A stretch of DNA of 64,000 nt from Ignavibacteriota bacterium (GCA_002698995.1 PAAX01000027.1:110270-174269); one strand, 5' to 3'; positions 46,137-56,326 are shown, numbered from the stretch's first letter. Made by a program: numbers and translations. Notes: generated by a model not told the origin, from the sequence alone.

Positions 46137-47601
46137 GATCCACCTCAATTCTTTCTGTTACTAATCGTGAACTAATTATTACCATTGGCAAACCTGTTCC
46201 CGGAGTAGTAGAAGCCCCCACATAATAAAGATTATTAAATACTTCATCTTTATTTTTAGGACGAAACGCACCGACTTGATCAATATCGTGTGCTAAACCA
46301 AGACCGCTTCCTTTGTAGAGATTAAGAGTTTTTGCCCAATCATCGGGAGCTAAAATTTTCTTTACTTCAATGTTGGATGAAATATCATAACCAACTCTGG
46401 CAGATAAATCGTCAATAATATTTTGAGCTAATTCCTCTTTGTCACTCCAATCTTTCTTATAACGTAAATCCGGAACCGGACAAAGTATAAATAAATTTTC
46501 GCATCCGTCCGGAGCTGTTTCCGGATCAGATTTTGAAAGAACATTTACATAATAATAAGGTTTCTGCGGACTAATAGACGAGGTGAATATTGTATCGGCA
46601 TAACCTTTAAAGTTGCTTCCTAAAAAATAGTTATGATGCATCAACCTATCCATTTTCCCTTTCACACCAAGATAGACAGTAAACGGTGCTAAAGTCCAAT
46701 GCATTTTATCTAGTTTATCTTCTGAATAATTTTTTCTTCCTAATATTTGTCCCCTAAATGAAGCCGCATCTGAGTTTGAAATAAATATATCGGCTTCCCA
46801 TGTTTTTCCATTTTGATCGACAACTTGATACAATCTTCCGTTGTTATTTCCTATTGAAACAATTTCTGTGTTGTAATGAACTTCAACTCCAAACTCATTT
46901 AGAATTTTCATTATTTCTTCAACAAGTTTGTACATTCCTCCTCTAACTTTCCAATATCCATTATGTCTCATTTCAGTATAATTTAAAAGAGAGTAAATTG
47001 CCGGAGTATTAAATGGAGTTGCTCCCAAGAAAAATGCAACAAGAGAAAAAATAATTTTTACTTCTTCTGATTTGAAAGTTTTATCAACTTCTCCCCACAT
47101 AGTCTTAAATAGATAAGGAAGATGCTTAAGCGGAACTCTGCTAAGCTTGAGAACATATTCTAGTTTATTGTTGAAATTTGATTTTACAACTTTATCTTCA
47201 GTGTCATGAAAAAATTGTCCGGCTCTTGTTAAATATTGATCAACTTTTTCAGCAAGGTTAGGTTCCAAATCAGCAAATTCGTCTTCTAACTTTTTTAAGT
47301 CTTTATAAATTTTTCTCGGTTTATCTTTACCTTCAAAAAACACTTGATATAAAGGATCTAGTTCTTCCAAAGTAACCGGAACTTTCTTACCGATACTGCC
47401 GAAAAGCTCATCCAATTCATACGTCATGCTCATAAAAGAGGGACCCATATCAAACTTGTAGCCATTCATTTCAATTACATTCATTCTTCCGCCCGGAGTT
47501 GAATGCTTTTCAAGAATTGTAACTTTGTATCCCTTCTTTGCTAACCGTAAAGCGGTTGAAAGTCCACCTAATCCCGATCCGATAATTAATGCTTTTTTCA
47601 T
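46120..47601 (-). CDS. crtI: Phytoene desaturase (CrtI)
   Basis: CrtI desaturates phytoene to neurosporene or lycopene using FAD. The 493 residues have the FAD fold IGSGLGGLSTALRLAKKGYKVTILEKHSTPGGRM, FDMGPSFMSMTYELDELF, and the C-terminal signature NLYYVGASTTPGTGLPMVIISSRLV. It is the first gene of the operon crtI-crtB-unknown-crtYcd-crtI2. The intergenic stretch to divergent proS (193 bases) should carry both promoters. Confidence 0.93.
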   Translation of the reverse strand: MKKALIIGSGLGGLSTALRLAKKGYKVTILEKHSTPGGRMNVIEMNGYKFDMGPSFMSMTYELDELFGSIGKKVPVTLEELDPLYQVFFEGKDKPRKIYKDLKKLEDEFADLEPNLAEKVDQYLTRAGQFFHDTEDKVVKSNFNNKLEYVLKLSRVPLKHLPYLFKTMWGEVDKTFKSEEVKIIFSLVAFFLGATPFNTPAIYSLLNYTEMRHNGYWKVRGGMYKLVEEIMKILNEFGVEVHYNTEIVSIGNNNGRLYQVVDQNGKTWEADIFISNSDAASFRGQILGRKNYSEDKLDKMHWTLAPFTVYLGVKGKMDRLMHHNYFLGSNFKGYADTIFTSSISPQKPYYYVNVLSKSDPETAPDGCENLFILCPVPDLRYKKDWSDKEELAQNIIDDLSARVGYDISSNIEVKKILAPDDWAKTLNLYKGSGLGLAHDIDQVGAFRPKNKDEVFNNLYYVGASTTPGTGLPMVIISSRLVTERIEVDHASAV

Positions 47602-47794
47602 TTTCCTCTAATTACAAATTTTAATTACAGATACAATAACTATTTATTATTCTTTTTAGTTCAATAATTTTTAAAATAACATTTGCAGCACCAATGAAAT
47701 AGAAGAAAGATTTAGGATTAATCACAAGTCCCAATTTGAAATCCCTTTCACTTTCCGTATTTTGCAAGCTTAAATTAAAATTTATAAGGTATTT

Positions 47795-49483
47795 ATGAAG
47801 TTAAGTAAATCTTTTGTTCCTACTTTAAAGGAAGTTCCAACGGATGCTGTTATTCCAAGTCATATTTTAATGTTAAGAGCCGGAATGGTTAGAATGCTTT
47901 CTGCAGGTATTTATTCTTTTCTGCCGCTCGGTTATAAAGTTATTAAAAGAATCTCTGATATTATCCGCGAAGAGATGGATGCAATTGGAGGACAAGAATT
48001 TCATCTTCCTGCACTTAATCCTATTGAAATTTGGGAACAGACTAATCGTGTTGAGGCTTTTGGTGATACAATGTTTCATATTAAGAACAGAGATTATGTT
48101 CTGGCTCCTACCCACGAAGAGATTATGACTTACCATGCAAAAGGAGTTTTGAAATCTTATAAAGAATTGCCACAGATTTGGTATCAAATTCAAACCAAGT
48201 TTAGAAATGAACCGAGACCTAGAAGCGGTGTTATTAGAGGAAGACAGTTTTTAATGAAGGATGCTTATTCATTTGATACGTCATTTGAAAATTTAGATAA
48301 ATCATATGAACTTCACGATAAAGCATACAGAGCAATTTTTGATAGATGCGGAATTAATTATTTTGTTGTTGGTGCTTCAAGCGGAGCAATGGGTGGAAGT
48401 AAATCCGAAGAATTTATGGTAAAATCCGATGCCGGTGAAGATACAGTTGCTTTCTGTGAAAGCTGTAAGTATGCTGCTAATGTTGAAGTTGCTACTTCAG
48501 TTGTAAATTCAGTTGCTAGAATAGATGATTCAAAAGAATTATTTGAAGTAAGTACTCCAAACATAAAAAGCATTGATGAACTATGCGGATTCTTAAACAT
48601 AAATGAAAATCAAACTGCAAAATCCAGAATTTATATTCATGATGAAAAACCAGTACTTGTTTTAATGTCAGGTAATGATGAAGTAAACGAGACTAAATTA
48701 GAATCAGTCCTTGGCGGAAATGTCCGTCCAGGTCATCCCGAAGAATTAAAAGATATTACCGGTGCAGATGCCGGTTCTATTGGTCCAATTGGATTTAAGC
48801 ACAGAATTATTGCAGATCTTAGATTGAAAGATGGAAATAATTTATACAGTGGTGCCAATAAAAATGATTTCCACATTGGTGGAATTGATATGAAAAGAGA
48901 TGTTCCTAATGTTGAATATTTTGATTTACGCACAATTCAATCGGGTGAAACATGCACAAAATGCGGTGAAAAATTAGAAGTCTTCAAAGCAATTGAGCTT
49001 GGACATATCTTTAAATTAGGCACTAAATATTCCGAAGGCTTAGGGGCAAATTTCTTGGATGAAAACGGAAAAGAGAATCCAATTGTAATGGGAAGCTACG
49101 GAATAGGTGTTGAAAGAGTTCTTGCATGCTACTTAGAACAAAATCATGATGACAATGGAATAGTTTGGGATAAAAGTTTAGCTCCATTCCAAATTCATTT
49201 GATGGGCTTAAACATGAAAAAAGATTCTGTTGTTGAAGCTTCTGAAAAATTATATAAAGATCTTCAAGCAGAAGGATATGAAGTTCTGTTTGATGATAGA
49301 AGCACCGTTCAAGCAGGATTCAAATTTAACGAAGCCGATCTTTTGGGAATGCCTGTTCATATAATTGTTGGTGATAAAAAACTTGCCGAGAATAAAGTTG
49401 AAATTAAAATCAGAAAAACCGGTGAGAGAATGGATGTTTCTTTAGATGAATTAAGTTCTAAACTGAAAGAATTGTTAGCATAA
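47795..49483 (+). CDS. proS: Prolyl-tRNA synthetase, bacterial type with editing domain
   Basis: ProS charges tRNA-Pro. The 562 residues show class II motif 2 FRNEPRPRSGVIRGRQFLMKDAYSF, motif 3 GSYGIGVERVLACYLEQ, and the anticodon-binding domain at the end (FNEADLLGMPVHIIVGDKKL). The insertion (residues about 225-385) is the YbaK-like editing domain that clears Ala-tRNA-Pro. The start is ATG with AAGG upstream. Its stop shares one base with the alpha/beta hydrolase start. Confidence 0.96.
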   Translation: MKLSKSFVPTLKEVPTDAVIPSHILMLRAGMVRMLSAGIYSFLPLGYKVIKRISDIIREEMDAIGGQEFHLPALNPIEIWEQTNRVEAFGDTMFHIKNRDYVLAPTHEEIMTYHAKGVLKSYKELPQIWYQIQTKFRNEPRPRSGVIRGRQFLMKDAYSFDTSFENLDKSYELHDKAYRAIFDRCGINYFVVGASSGAMGGSKSEEFMVKSDAGEDTVAFCESCKYAANVEVATSVVNSVARIDDSKELFEVSTPNIKSIDELCGFLNINENQTAKSRIYIHDEKPVLVLMSGNDEVNETKLESVLGGNVRPGHPEELKDITGADAGSIGPIGFKHRIIADLRLKDGNNLYSGANKNDFHIGGIDMKRDVPNVEYFDLRTIQSGETCTKCGEKLEVFKAIELGHIFKLGTKYSEGLGANFLDENGKENPIVMGSYGIGVERVLACYLEQNHDDNGIVWDKSLAPFQIHLMGLNMKKDSVVEASEKLYKDLQAEGYEVLFDDRSTVQAGFKFNEADLLGMPVHIIVGDKKLAENKVEIKIRKTGERMDVSLDELSSKLKELLA

Positions 49484-50322
49484 TGTTTACTGAAATTAAC
49501 AATTCAAAAATATGGATTGATAGTGAAGGTAAGGGAGAAACCGCAATTTTTCTCCCTTCTTATGGAGGGAATCTACATTTTCAAAGACTCCTCCCAATTG
49601 AATTGCGTGAAAAGTATAAGTTAATTTTTATTGAACCGCGCGGTTCAGGCAGATCAGAAAACAATACTAAAATTTCATTTGATGTTTTAGCAGATGATTT
49701 TGAAACTCTGCGCAAAGATTTAAATCTCAAAAAAATTGCAATTATGGGCTGGTCTGCCAACGGATTTTTAGCATTTGAATATGCACTTAAATATCCACAG
49801 TCAGTTTCACATTTAATATTATCCGGAACTCCCCCTCATTATAAAGCAGAGCTTTTTGAGGAACAATCAAAATATTGGGAAGTAGCTGCATCCGAAAAGC
49901 GAAAGAAAATATACGAAGAGCAATTATCTAAATTCAGAAAATCGGATTTATCCAATCTTACTGATGAAGAAAAAATTGTTGGTGAATATGCTGCAAGCGG
50001 ACCAAAATATTGGTTTAATGAAAATTACGATTGTAAATGGATTTGGGAAAATAATGCACTTAAAGCCAATGCACTAAAAATGCTCTTTTATGAATTACTT
50101 TCAAATTATGATCCTACATCAAAATTTAACTCCGTAGAGGTTCCGATTCTTATTCTTCAAGGAAAGCATGATTATTTAGTTCCACATTATATGATGGAAA
50201 ATCATATAGATAATTTTAAGAAATGTACATATCATCTTTTTGAACAAAGTGGACATTATCCATTTTTTGAAGAACGAGAATTGTTCCTAAAAGTTATTAA
50301 CAAATTTTTAGCATCAAAATAG
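49483..50322 (+). CDS. Alpha/beta hydrolase
   Basis: A 279-residue cytoplasmic alpha/beta hydrolase. It has FLPSYGGNLHFQRLLP as the oxyanion region, EPRGSGRSENN, the nucleophile elbow MGWSANGFLAFEYA (GxSxxG, Ser), the acid region LILQGKHDYLVP and the catalytic histidine FEQSGHYPFFEE. Proline iminopeptidase-like enzymes share these motifs. The neighbour proS does not reveal the substrate. Coupled start TAATG. Confidence 0.75.
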   Translation: MFTEINNSKIWIDSEGKGETAIFLPSYGGNLHFQRLLPIELREKYKLIFIEPRGSGRSENNTKISFDVLADDFETLRKDLNLKKIAIMGWSANGFLAFEYALKYPQSVSHLILSGTPPHYKAELFEEQSKYWEVAASEKRKKIYEEQLSKFRKSDLSNLTDEEKIVGEYAASGPKYWFNENYDCKWIWENNALKANALKMLFYELLSNYDPTSKFNSVEVPILILQGKHDYLVPHYMMENHIDNFKKCTYHLFEQSGHYPFFEERELFLKVINKFLASK

Positions 50323-50333
50323 AAAGCCTCTTT

Positions 50334-50801
50334 TTGAAAAAACTTACAGAATTAGTAGAGTTAGTTAAAGGTATTACCGGAGAAGAATCTGCCGAATGGG
50401 GTAAGATGGAAATCCAGCATATGCTTGAGCATTTAATTTTAATGATGAAAATAAGTACTGAAAAATTGAATGTAAATCTTCTGGTTGAAGAGAGTAAAAT
50501 TGATTTTTATAAAGAATTAGTTCTGCAGGACAAACCTTTCGAAAAGAATTTAAATAATCCGTTATTAGGTGAAGAACCTTCACAGTTGATTTTCGGCAAT
50601 GTTGAAATTGCTAAGAAAAAGTTTATTGATGAATTTAATAATTTTGAAGAGTTCTTTACAAATCAGAATAATAAAAAAACACTTCACCCGCTATTGGGAT
50701 ATATTACTAAAGAAGAATGGACAAAGTATCACATAAAGCATTTATCACATCATTTAGTTCAGTTCGGACTTTATGAATATCGTGATTCGCTTTATAATTA
50801 G
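50334..50801 (+). CDS. DinB/DUF1569-like protein
   Basis: A 155-residue helical protein. Histidines in IQHMLEHLILMM and HPLLGYITKEEWTKYHIKHLSHHLVQFGL match the metal-binding pattern of DinB-fold DUF1569 proteins, whose enzyme activities are mostly unknown. The start is TTG, 11 bases after the hydrolase stop, so the two are probably co-transcribed with proS. Confidence 0.6.
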   Translation: MKKLTELVELVKGITGEESAEWGKMEIQHMLEHLILMMKISTEKLNVNLLVEESKIDFYKELVLQDKPFEKNLNNPLLGEEPSQLIFGNVEIAKKKFIDEFNNFEEFFTNQNNKKTLHPLLGYITKEEWTKYHIKHLSHHLVQFGLYEYRDSLYN

Positions 50802-50807
50802 TAGTAT

Positions 50808-52544
50808 TTATGCACTTAGTGAATTAATAAATCTCTCTCGTTTCTCATCTTTTATTTTGTGAACATCTACGAGAATTAATCCATCAACACAATTTTCAAA
50901 ATCGGGATCAACACCAAAATCTAAGAACTTAACCCCGTTATCATTGCATAACTCAGAGTAATGCTTGTATAAAACCGGCACGGTATATCCGGTAGGTTTT
51001 AATAAGTTTTTAAGAATTCTGTAATCCTCTTTATAATTATCGGAAATAAAAATTTTACTTAAATCATCGGCAGTTTTATTAGAAAGAATAAATTTATTTT
51101 TTGATTGGGCAAAGTCATCCATATCACCAAACCACTTTTGGAAATAATAGACTATCATATTTTTGGCACTTTCGGAATAGTTGTTGCTTATACTTACTCC
51201 GCCGAATAAATATTTCACCCAATCATTATTAGAAATAAAAGCACCTATTCCCTGCCATAAATAATTTAGAGCATTTGAATTCCAATATTTTTTCTGGACA
51301 AAACTTCTTCCAAGTTCAATAGAATCCTTAATAACTTCGGTTTCAAATCTATTTGAAAAATTAAATAAAGTAGAAGTATAAAATCCTTCAGTACCTTTGC
51401 TCAAGAAGATATCTTTTCCAATTCCTATTCTATAAGAACCGACAATCTCAAGTTCTTCTTCATCCCAAACAACAAGATGTTTATAGTACTTATCAAAATC
51501 ATCTATATCTCTTTTCTTTCCCGTTCCTTCGCCAACCTTTCTGAAAGTAATTTCCCTTAACCTTGCAATCTCTTTTAATACATTGGGAGAATTTTCAAAT
51601 TCTGTTAGAATTATTTTCTTATCGTCTTTGGTTCTGCCCAGTATTTGTGAATCTAATAATTCTCGTTTGATCAATTTTCTATCAATCGGATGAATTACAT
51701 TTTTTTCGGTAATAAAAATATTTCCCTTTCCTTTTGATAAAGAGTAAATATGTTTCTTTAATAATTTTATTTGTGTTTGATCATTAATGTATGTTGAAGT
51801 AAACGCTTTTGCCGGAATAGGATCTCCAATTTTAATATCAATCGTTTTATTTTTTCTATTGAACAATTCATGTGCCAAAAGAATTGTTGATACTTTTTTA
51901 TTAAGAGCTGATACAGTATAAAACAGCAAAGAATTTTTTGCATTTATGTAAACAGGTAAAATGGGAGCTTCATATTTTTTGGAAAAGTAAACCGCCCCTT
52001 TATGCCATTTTGAATCTAACACTTTCAGCAATTTTAATCTTGATACTTCCGAAGCCGGAAAAATTATAACCGCCATTTCATTTTGAAGAGCTTCTTGAAT
52101 TGAGAGAATATTTTGTCTTTGAATCCTTAAAGAATCCAATTGATAAGGAAGGAGTAAGTCTTTTATGTTTTCAAACTTTGTTAAAATTTGATTGGCAATT
52201 ATTTTTACATCTGTTCTTATTTCGGAAACAGCTTTAAGCAATGCAAGACTATCAAGACTTCCAATCGGGTGATTAGCTGCAATTATTAACCTTCCTTCAG
52301 AAGGAATTTTTTTCATATCCTTATTTGATATTGAAAAAGAAAAATTTAGTTGATCAAAAACCTCATCTATAAATTCGAAATTCTTAAGAGATTCATTCTG
52401 TTTAACTACTTTGTTAATCTCATTTATGTAAAGAATTCTTTCAAATAGTCTAATTAATCCTTTTTTGAATAGTGATGAATTATTGGTTTTGAAAGAAGGG
52501 TTCTGTTCTTCAATTATTGATTGAATACTTATCTCGTTATTCAT
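50808..52544 (-). CDS. Two-domain acyltransferase, OlsF-like (ornithine/amino-lipid synthesis)
   Basis: A 578-residue fusion. Residues about 60-280 are a PlsC-like O-acyltransferase with the HX5D active site ANHPIGSLDSLALLKA and a VIIFPASEVSRL substrate motif. Residues about 300-560 are a GNAT/hemolysin-like N-acyltransferase (IARLREITFRKVGEGTGKKRDIDDFDKYYKHLVVWDEEELEIVGSYRIG, then LGRSFVQKKYW). The same order is found in OlsF, which makes ornithine lipids by itself. The amino acid used here, ornithine, glycine or another, cannot be told. It faces the DUF1569 gene and stands alone. Confidence 0.78.
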   Translation of the reverse strand: MNNEISIQSIIEEQNPSFKTNNSSLFKKGLIRLFERILYINEINKVVKQNESLKNFEFIDEVFDQLNFSFSISNKDMKKIPSEGRLIIAANHPIGSLDSLALLKAVSEIRTDVKIIANQILTKFENIKDLLLPYQLDSLRIQRQNILSIQEALQNEMAVIIFPASEVSRLKLLKVLDSKWHKGAVYFSKKYEAPILPVYINAKNSLLFYTVSALNKKVSTILLAHELFNRKNKTIDIKIGDPIPAKAFTSTYINDQTQIKLLKKHIYSLSKGKGNIFITEKNVIHPIDRKLIKRELLDSQILGRTKDDKKIILTEFENSPNVLKEIARLREITFRKVGEGTGKKRDIDDFDKYYKHLVVWDEEELEIVGSYRIGIGKDIFLSKGTEGFYTSTLFNFSNRFETEVIKDSIELGRSFVQKKYWNSNALNYLWQGIGAFISNNDWVKYLFGGVSISNNYSESAKNMIVYYFQKWFGDMDDFAQSKNKFILSNKTADDLSKIFISDNYKEDYRILKNLLKPTGYTVPVLYKHYSELCNDNGVKFLDFGVDPDFENCVDGLILVDVHKIKDEKRERFINSLSA

Positions 52545-52687
52545 ATCGCCATTATTTATTTTAATAATGGAAGAAAGTTATAAGTGGAATATTAACGGAG
52601 TGTTAAAGAATTTTAAAATTACTGTTAAAATATTGCAGTTAAGTTTCCTGAATAAATATCAGACTTTTAAATCAAAAAAAAGAGTTA

Positions 52688-53278
52688 TTAATTGTTAAGT
52701 TCCGACAATGCTTCTTTTATTAAATCTTCTATTGAAATAGCAGCATCCTTTACAATTGCATTTCTCACTGCTTTTTCCGCAGATTTAAGATTGTAACCAA
52801 GACTAACAAGAGCTGCAATTGCATCACTTTTAATTTTATAGTTTTCTGTCGGTGATGCTTCTATGCTTGAAGCAAGAGAATCAACTTTATCTCTTAATTC
52901 TATTAATAATCTTTCGCCGGTTTTTCTTCCGATTCCGGGTATCGAGATTAATCTTGATAAGTTACCTGTCTTTATAGCTTCTTTAAGATCATTAATTTGA
53001 ATTCCCGACAATATTGATAAACCAAGCTTTGGTCCAATTCCGTTAACACTGATTAAAAGCTGATACATTTCCTTTTCGTCTTTAGTAAAAAAACCAAATA
53101 GATCAAGTGCATCTTCTTTTACGGAAAGATATGTGTGAAGTGAAACTAATCCCTGCTGATTAGAAATTTTTTCAAAAGTATTAAGGGAAATATGAATTAA
53201 ATATCCAACTCCGTTTACATCAAGTAATACTTCTGTTGGTTTAATTGATATTATTTTTCCGGTCAAATATCCAATCAT
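52688..53278 (-). CDS. ruvA: Holliday junction DNA helicase subunit RuvA
   Basis: RuvA binds four-way junctions and loads RuvB. The 196 residues have the N-terminal OB fold (MIGYLTGKIISIKPTEVLLDVNGVGYLI), tandem helix-hairpin-helix motifs (LLISVNGIGPKLGLSIL and RLISIPGIGRKTGERLLIELRDK) and the flexible C-terminal domain that contacts RuvB (AIAALVSLGYNLKSAEKAV). It follows ruvC after 11 bases. ruvB is not in the window. Confidence 0.95.
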   Translation of the reverse strand: MIGYLTGKIISIKPTEVLLDVNGVGYLIHISLNTFEKISNQQGLVSLHTYLSVKEDALDLFGFFTKDEKEMYQLLISVNGIGPKLGLSILSGIQINDLKEAIKTGNLSRLISIPGIGRKTGERLLIELRDKVDSLASSIEASPTENYKIKSDAIAALVSLGYNLKSAEKAVRNAIVKDAAISIEDLIKEALSELNN

Positions 53279-53289
53279 ATTAATTTTCC

Positions 53290-53826
53290 TTATTCAATTA
53301 CTCTATCAGGATTAGCAGCAATAAAAGATTTCCAGCTTCCGCTTTTATTTGTTAAGGTATTCAATTTGAGAGCATGGCATATTGCAACTGCAATTGCATC
53401 TGTTTCATCAAGTTTCATTTTATCAGTCTTTAAATTCAGCAATTTTGAAACCATATACTCAACTTGTTCTTTTGAAGCCGCACCATTTCCAACTACTGCT
53501 TTTTTAACTTCTCTTGGTGAATACTCATTTGTAGGTACTTTATTGTGAGCGGCCACCAAAATAGAAACTCCTCTTGCATAACCAATTTTCATAGCTGACT
53601 GTACATTTTTTCCATAAAATGCGGTTTCAATTGAAAACTCATCAGGCTTATAAGTTTTAATAAGTTTATTTAATTCTTCGTAAATAAGTTCAAGTTTACT
53701 TGCAAGATCGGGATATTTGGAGGGCTTAATAATTCCCGAGAACACATGGTGAAATTCATTCTTATAATATTTTATAATCCCGAAACCGGTTGTTAAGGTT
53801 CCGGGATCAACACCAAGTATAATCAT
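53290..53826 (-). CDS. ruvC: Crossover junction endodeoxyribonuclease RuvC
   Basis: RuvC resolves Holliday junctions. The 178 residues contain the four acid positions of its RNase H fold: D in ILGVDPGTLTTGFGII, E in FSIETAFYGKNVQSAMKIGYARG, and the late LDETDAIAVAICHAL pair. It sits five bases after the yebC-type gene and before ruvA, an order common in bacteria. Confidence 0.95.
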   Translation of the reverse strand: MIILGVDPGTLTTGFGIIKYYKNEFHHVFSGIIKPSKYPDLASKLELIYEELNKLIKTYKPDEFSIETAFYGKNVQSAMKIGYARGVSILVAAHNKVPTNEYSPREVKKAVVGNGAASKEQVEYMVSKLLNLKTDKMKLDETDAIAVAICHALKLNTLTNKSGSWKSFIAANPDRVIE

Positions 53827-53831
53827 TTTAA

Positions 53832-54560
53832 TTATTCGTCGGCAAAATCAGCGTTAGAATAAACATTTTGAACATCATCGTTATCTTCAAGCATATCAAT
53901 TAATTTCATAACTTTTTCTGCAGCTTCACCTGAAACGGCTACTTCATTTTTAGCAACCCACTGCAAAGAAGCATTATCAGGCGTCAACCCAATTGATACA
54001 ATCTGCTTTCTTACAGGTTCAAAATCTTCAACGGCTGTTTTAATTTCGAAAAAACCTTCTTCACTTTGTAAATCTTCTGCACCGGCTTCTAAAACAATTT
54101 CCATCATTTCATCTTCTGATTTACCTTCAGCCGGTAAAGTAATAACACCTTTTCTTTCAAACATCCATGCAACAGCTCCGGTTTCAGCCATACTACCGCC
54201 GTATTTACTGAACGCATGTCTTACTTCAGCAACCGTTCTGTTTTTATTGTCTGTTAAACATTCAACAATTATTGCAATACCACTGGGACCATAACCTTCA
54301 TAAGTAAGTTCTGAATAATTTACTCCTTCCAGTTCGCCGGTAGCTTTTTTAATTGCTCTATCTACGTTATCGGCTGGCATGTTTGCAGCTTTTGCGTTAT
54401 CAACCGCTAATCTAAGTCTAGGATTTCCATCCGGATCACCGCCACCTTCTCTTGCTGCAACGGTAATTTCCTTTATAAGCTTAGTAAAAATTTTCCCTTT
54501 TTTAGCATCAATTGCTGCTTTTTTTCTTTTAATAGTTGACCATTTTGAATGACCGGACAT
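53832..54560 (-). CDS. YebC/PmpR-family transcription or translation factor
   Basis: A 242-residue protein that begins with the family hallmark MSGHSKWSTIKRKKAAIDAKKGKIF and contains VAAREGGGDPDGNPRLRLAVDNAKAANMP and YEGYGPSGIAIIVECLTDNKNRT. Some members act as transcription regulators, and others (YebC) ease ribosome stalling at proline runs. Its place next to ruvC is conserved in many genomes. Confidence 0.93.
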   Translation of the reverse strand: MSGHSKWSTIKRKKAAIDAKKGKIFTKLIKEITVAAREGGGDPDGNPRLRLAVDNAKAANMPADNVDRAIKKATGELEGVNYSELTYEGYGPSGIAIIVECLTDNKNRTVAEVRHAFSKYGGSMAETGAVAWMFERKGVITLPAEGKSEDEMMEIVLEAGAEDLQSEEGFFEIKTAVEDFEPVRKQIVSIGLTPDNASLQWVAKNEVAVSGEAAEKVMKLIDMLEDNDDVQNVYSNADFADE

Positions 54561-54578
54561 AATATTACCTCAAGCTAA

Positions 54579-56294
54579 TTAACTCTCTTTTATTTTTATA
54601 TCTTTAATACGTAATTGTGGATAGATTCTACCATCCTTTGATAATTTTTCAATTGTAAATACAATATCTATCAAATTATTTTTATTCGCAATATCTTCTA
54701 CAAAATGCCCTAAGTTAAATCCAATTGCATCAAACATTTTTTCATGACCATTCTGCTTGAAGCATGCAATAAGATGATTAGTCCCTACAATTCTTGGATT
54801 ATTTACAATTCTTACATTTTCTGCCCAGAAAACCGGTCTTAAATTACCCGGACCAAAAGGAGCAAATTGATCTAAAATTCTTACAAATTTAGGAGTTATT
54901 TCAGAAAACGTAATTTTGGTATCGACTGTTACTTCCGGAAGAACATCATCTTCATTCATATTGTGAGATAGAGCTTTATTAAATCTTATTCTAAATTCAT
55001 CAATCTTGTCAATTTCCAATGCTAATCCGGCTGCCGCTTCATGTCCCCCAAATTGAAGCAAAAGATCACTTGAACTTTCCAAAGCTTCATAAATATTAAA
55101 TCCATTTATGCTTCTAGCCGATCCTTTTGCAACACCGTCAATAGTTGTAAGTAAAACTGTGGGACGGTAATATTTCTCAACTAATCTGGAAGCAACAATT
55201 CCAATAACGCCCGGATGCCAGTTATCATGATGTAGAACTATACCCAAATCATTTTCCAAATCGATCTGTTTTTCAACCAGTTCAATAGCATGAGAAAATG
55301 TTACTTCATCAATTTTTCTTCTTTCGGTATTTTCACCTTCAAGAACTTGAGCGAGTTTATCAGCTTCAACAGATTCTTTAGCAATAAAAAGATCGACTGC
55401 TCTAATTGCATCTCCCAATCTGCCTACTGCATTAATTCTTGGTGCAATTGTAAATACTACTTGTCCCGCAGATAAATTACCGGGAGACATTTTAGCACTT
55501 TTTATCAGTGATAAAATACCTGGACGAGGATTATTATTTATTAGCTCAAGTCCGGCTTTAACCAAAACTCTATTTTCATCAACAAGAGGAACAATATCCG
55601 CAGCACCGGCAAGAGCAACTAAATCTAAATACTGCAGAACATTTTCTTTTCTTCCAATTCTGTCACTTACAGCTCTTGCAAGTTTAAATGCAACTCCGGC
55701 ACCAGACAAATATTTGAAAGGATAATTATCCCCGGGTTTAAGGGGATCAAGAATTGCATAAGCTCTTGGGAGTTCTTCTTTGGGTTGATGATGATCGCAA
55801 ATAATTGTATCTATTTTCAATTTATTTGCATAATCAACTTCTTCAACTGCAGTAATTCCGCAATCGACAGAAATGATTAATTTTGCTCCACGTTCATTAA
55901 TGTAGTCAATACTTTGGGTTGATATTCCATATCCTTCTGTAAGTCTGTTTGGAATATAAACAAACACATCAGAGTCTAATTCTTTAAGAAAACTGTACAT
56001 AAGAGAAGCGGCACAAGTACCGTCAACATCATAATCGCCGTAAACGCAAATTTTTTCTTTATTTGTAATTGCATTTATAACTCTAATAGATGCCTCTTCC
56101 ATTCCATTCATTAAGAAGGGATCGTAAAGTGAATCTAAAGAAGGTCTGAAATATTTTTTTGCTTCAAGAAAAGTTTTGACATCCCGCATAATCAAAAGAT
56201 TAGCGAGAACATTTGAAATGTTTAGACTATCAGCAAGAGCTAAAATCTCCTGTTGATCAGCACTCTCTCGTAATTTCCACCGCTTTTTTAACAT
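54579..56294 (-). CDS. recJ: Single-strand DNA-specific exonuclease RecJ
   Basis: RecJ degrades single-stranded DNA 5' to 3' in recombination and repair. The 571 residues carry DHH-family motifs: CVYGDYDVDGTCAASL, ISVDCGITA, IICDHHQPKEELPRAYAILDP, the DHHA1 GGHEAAAGLAL and a C-terminal OB-like domain (RPVFWAENVRI). The position usually reading LGTIADVVPL is LAGAADIVPL here, a mild change. It lies just downstream of the RNase P RNA gene on the same strand. Confidence 0.95.
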   Translation of the reverse strand: MLKKRWKLRESADQQEILALADSLNISNVLANLLIMRDVKTFLEAKKYFRPSLDSLYDPFLMNGMEEASIRVINAITNKEKICVYGDYDVDGTCAASLMYSFLKELDSDVFVYIPNRLTEGYGISTQSIDYINERGAKLIISVDCGITAVEEVDYANKLKIDTIICDHHQPKEELPRAYAILDPLKPGDNYPFKYLSGAGVAFKLARAVSDRIGRKENVLQYLDLVALAGAADIVPLVDENRVLVKAGLELINNNPRPGILSLIKSAKMSPGNLSAGQVVFTIAPRINAVGRLGDAIRAVDLFIAKESVEADKLAQVLEGENTERRKIDEVTFSHAIELVEKQIDLENDLGIVLHHDNWHPGVIGIVASRLVEKYYRPTVLLTTIDGVAKGSARSINGFNIYEALESSSDLLLQFGGHEAAAGLALEIDKIDEFRIRFNKALSHNMNEDDVLPEVTVDTKITFSEITPKFVRILDQFAPFGPGNLRPVFWAENVRIVNNPRIVGTNHLIACFKQNGHEKMFDAIGFNLGHFVEDIANKNNLIDIVFTIEKLSKDGRIYPQLRIKDIKIKES

Positions 56295-56326
56295 TATCTT
56301 TTTTTCAAAGCGGAAGAAATATTATT

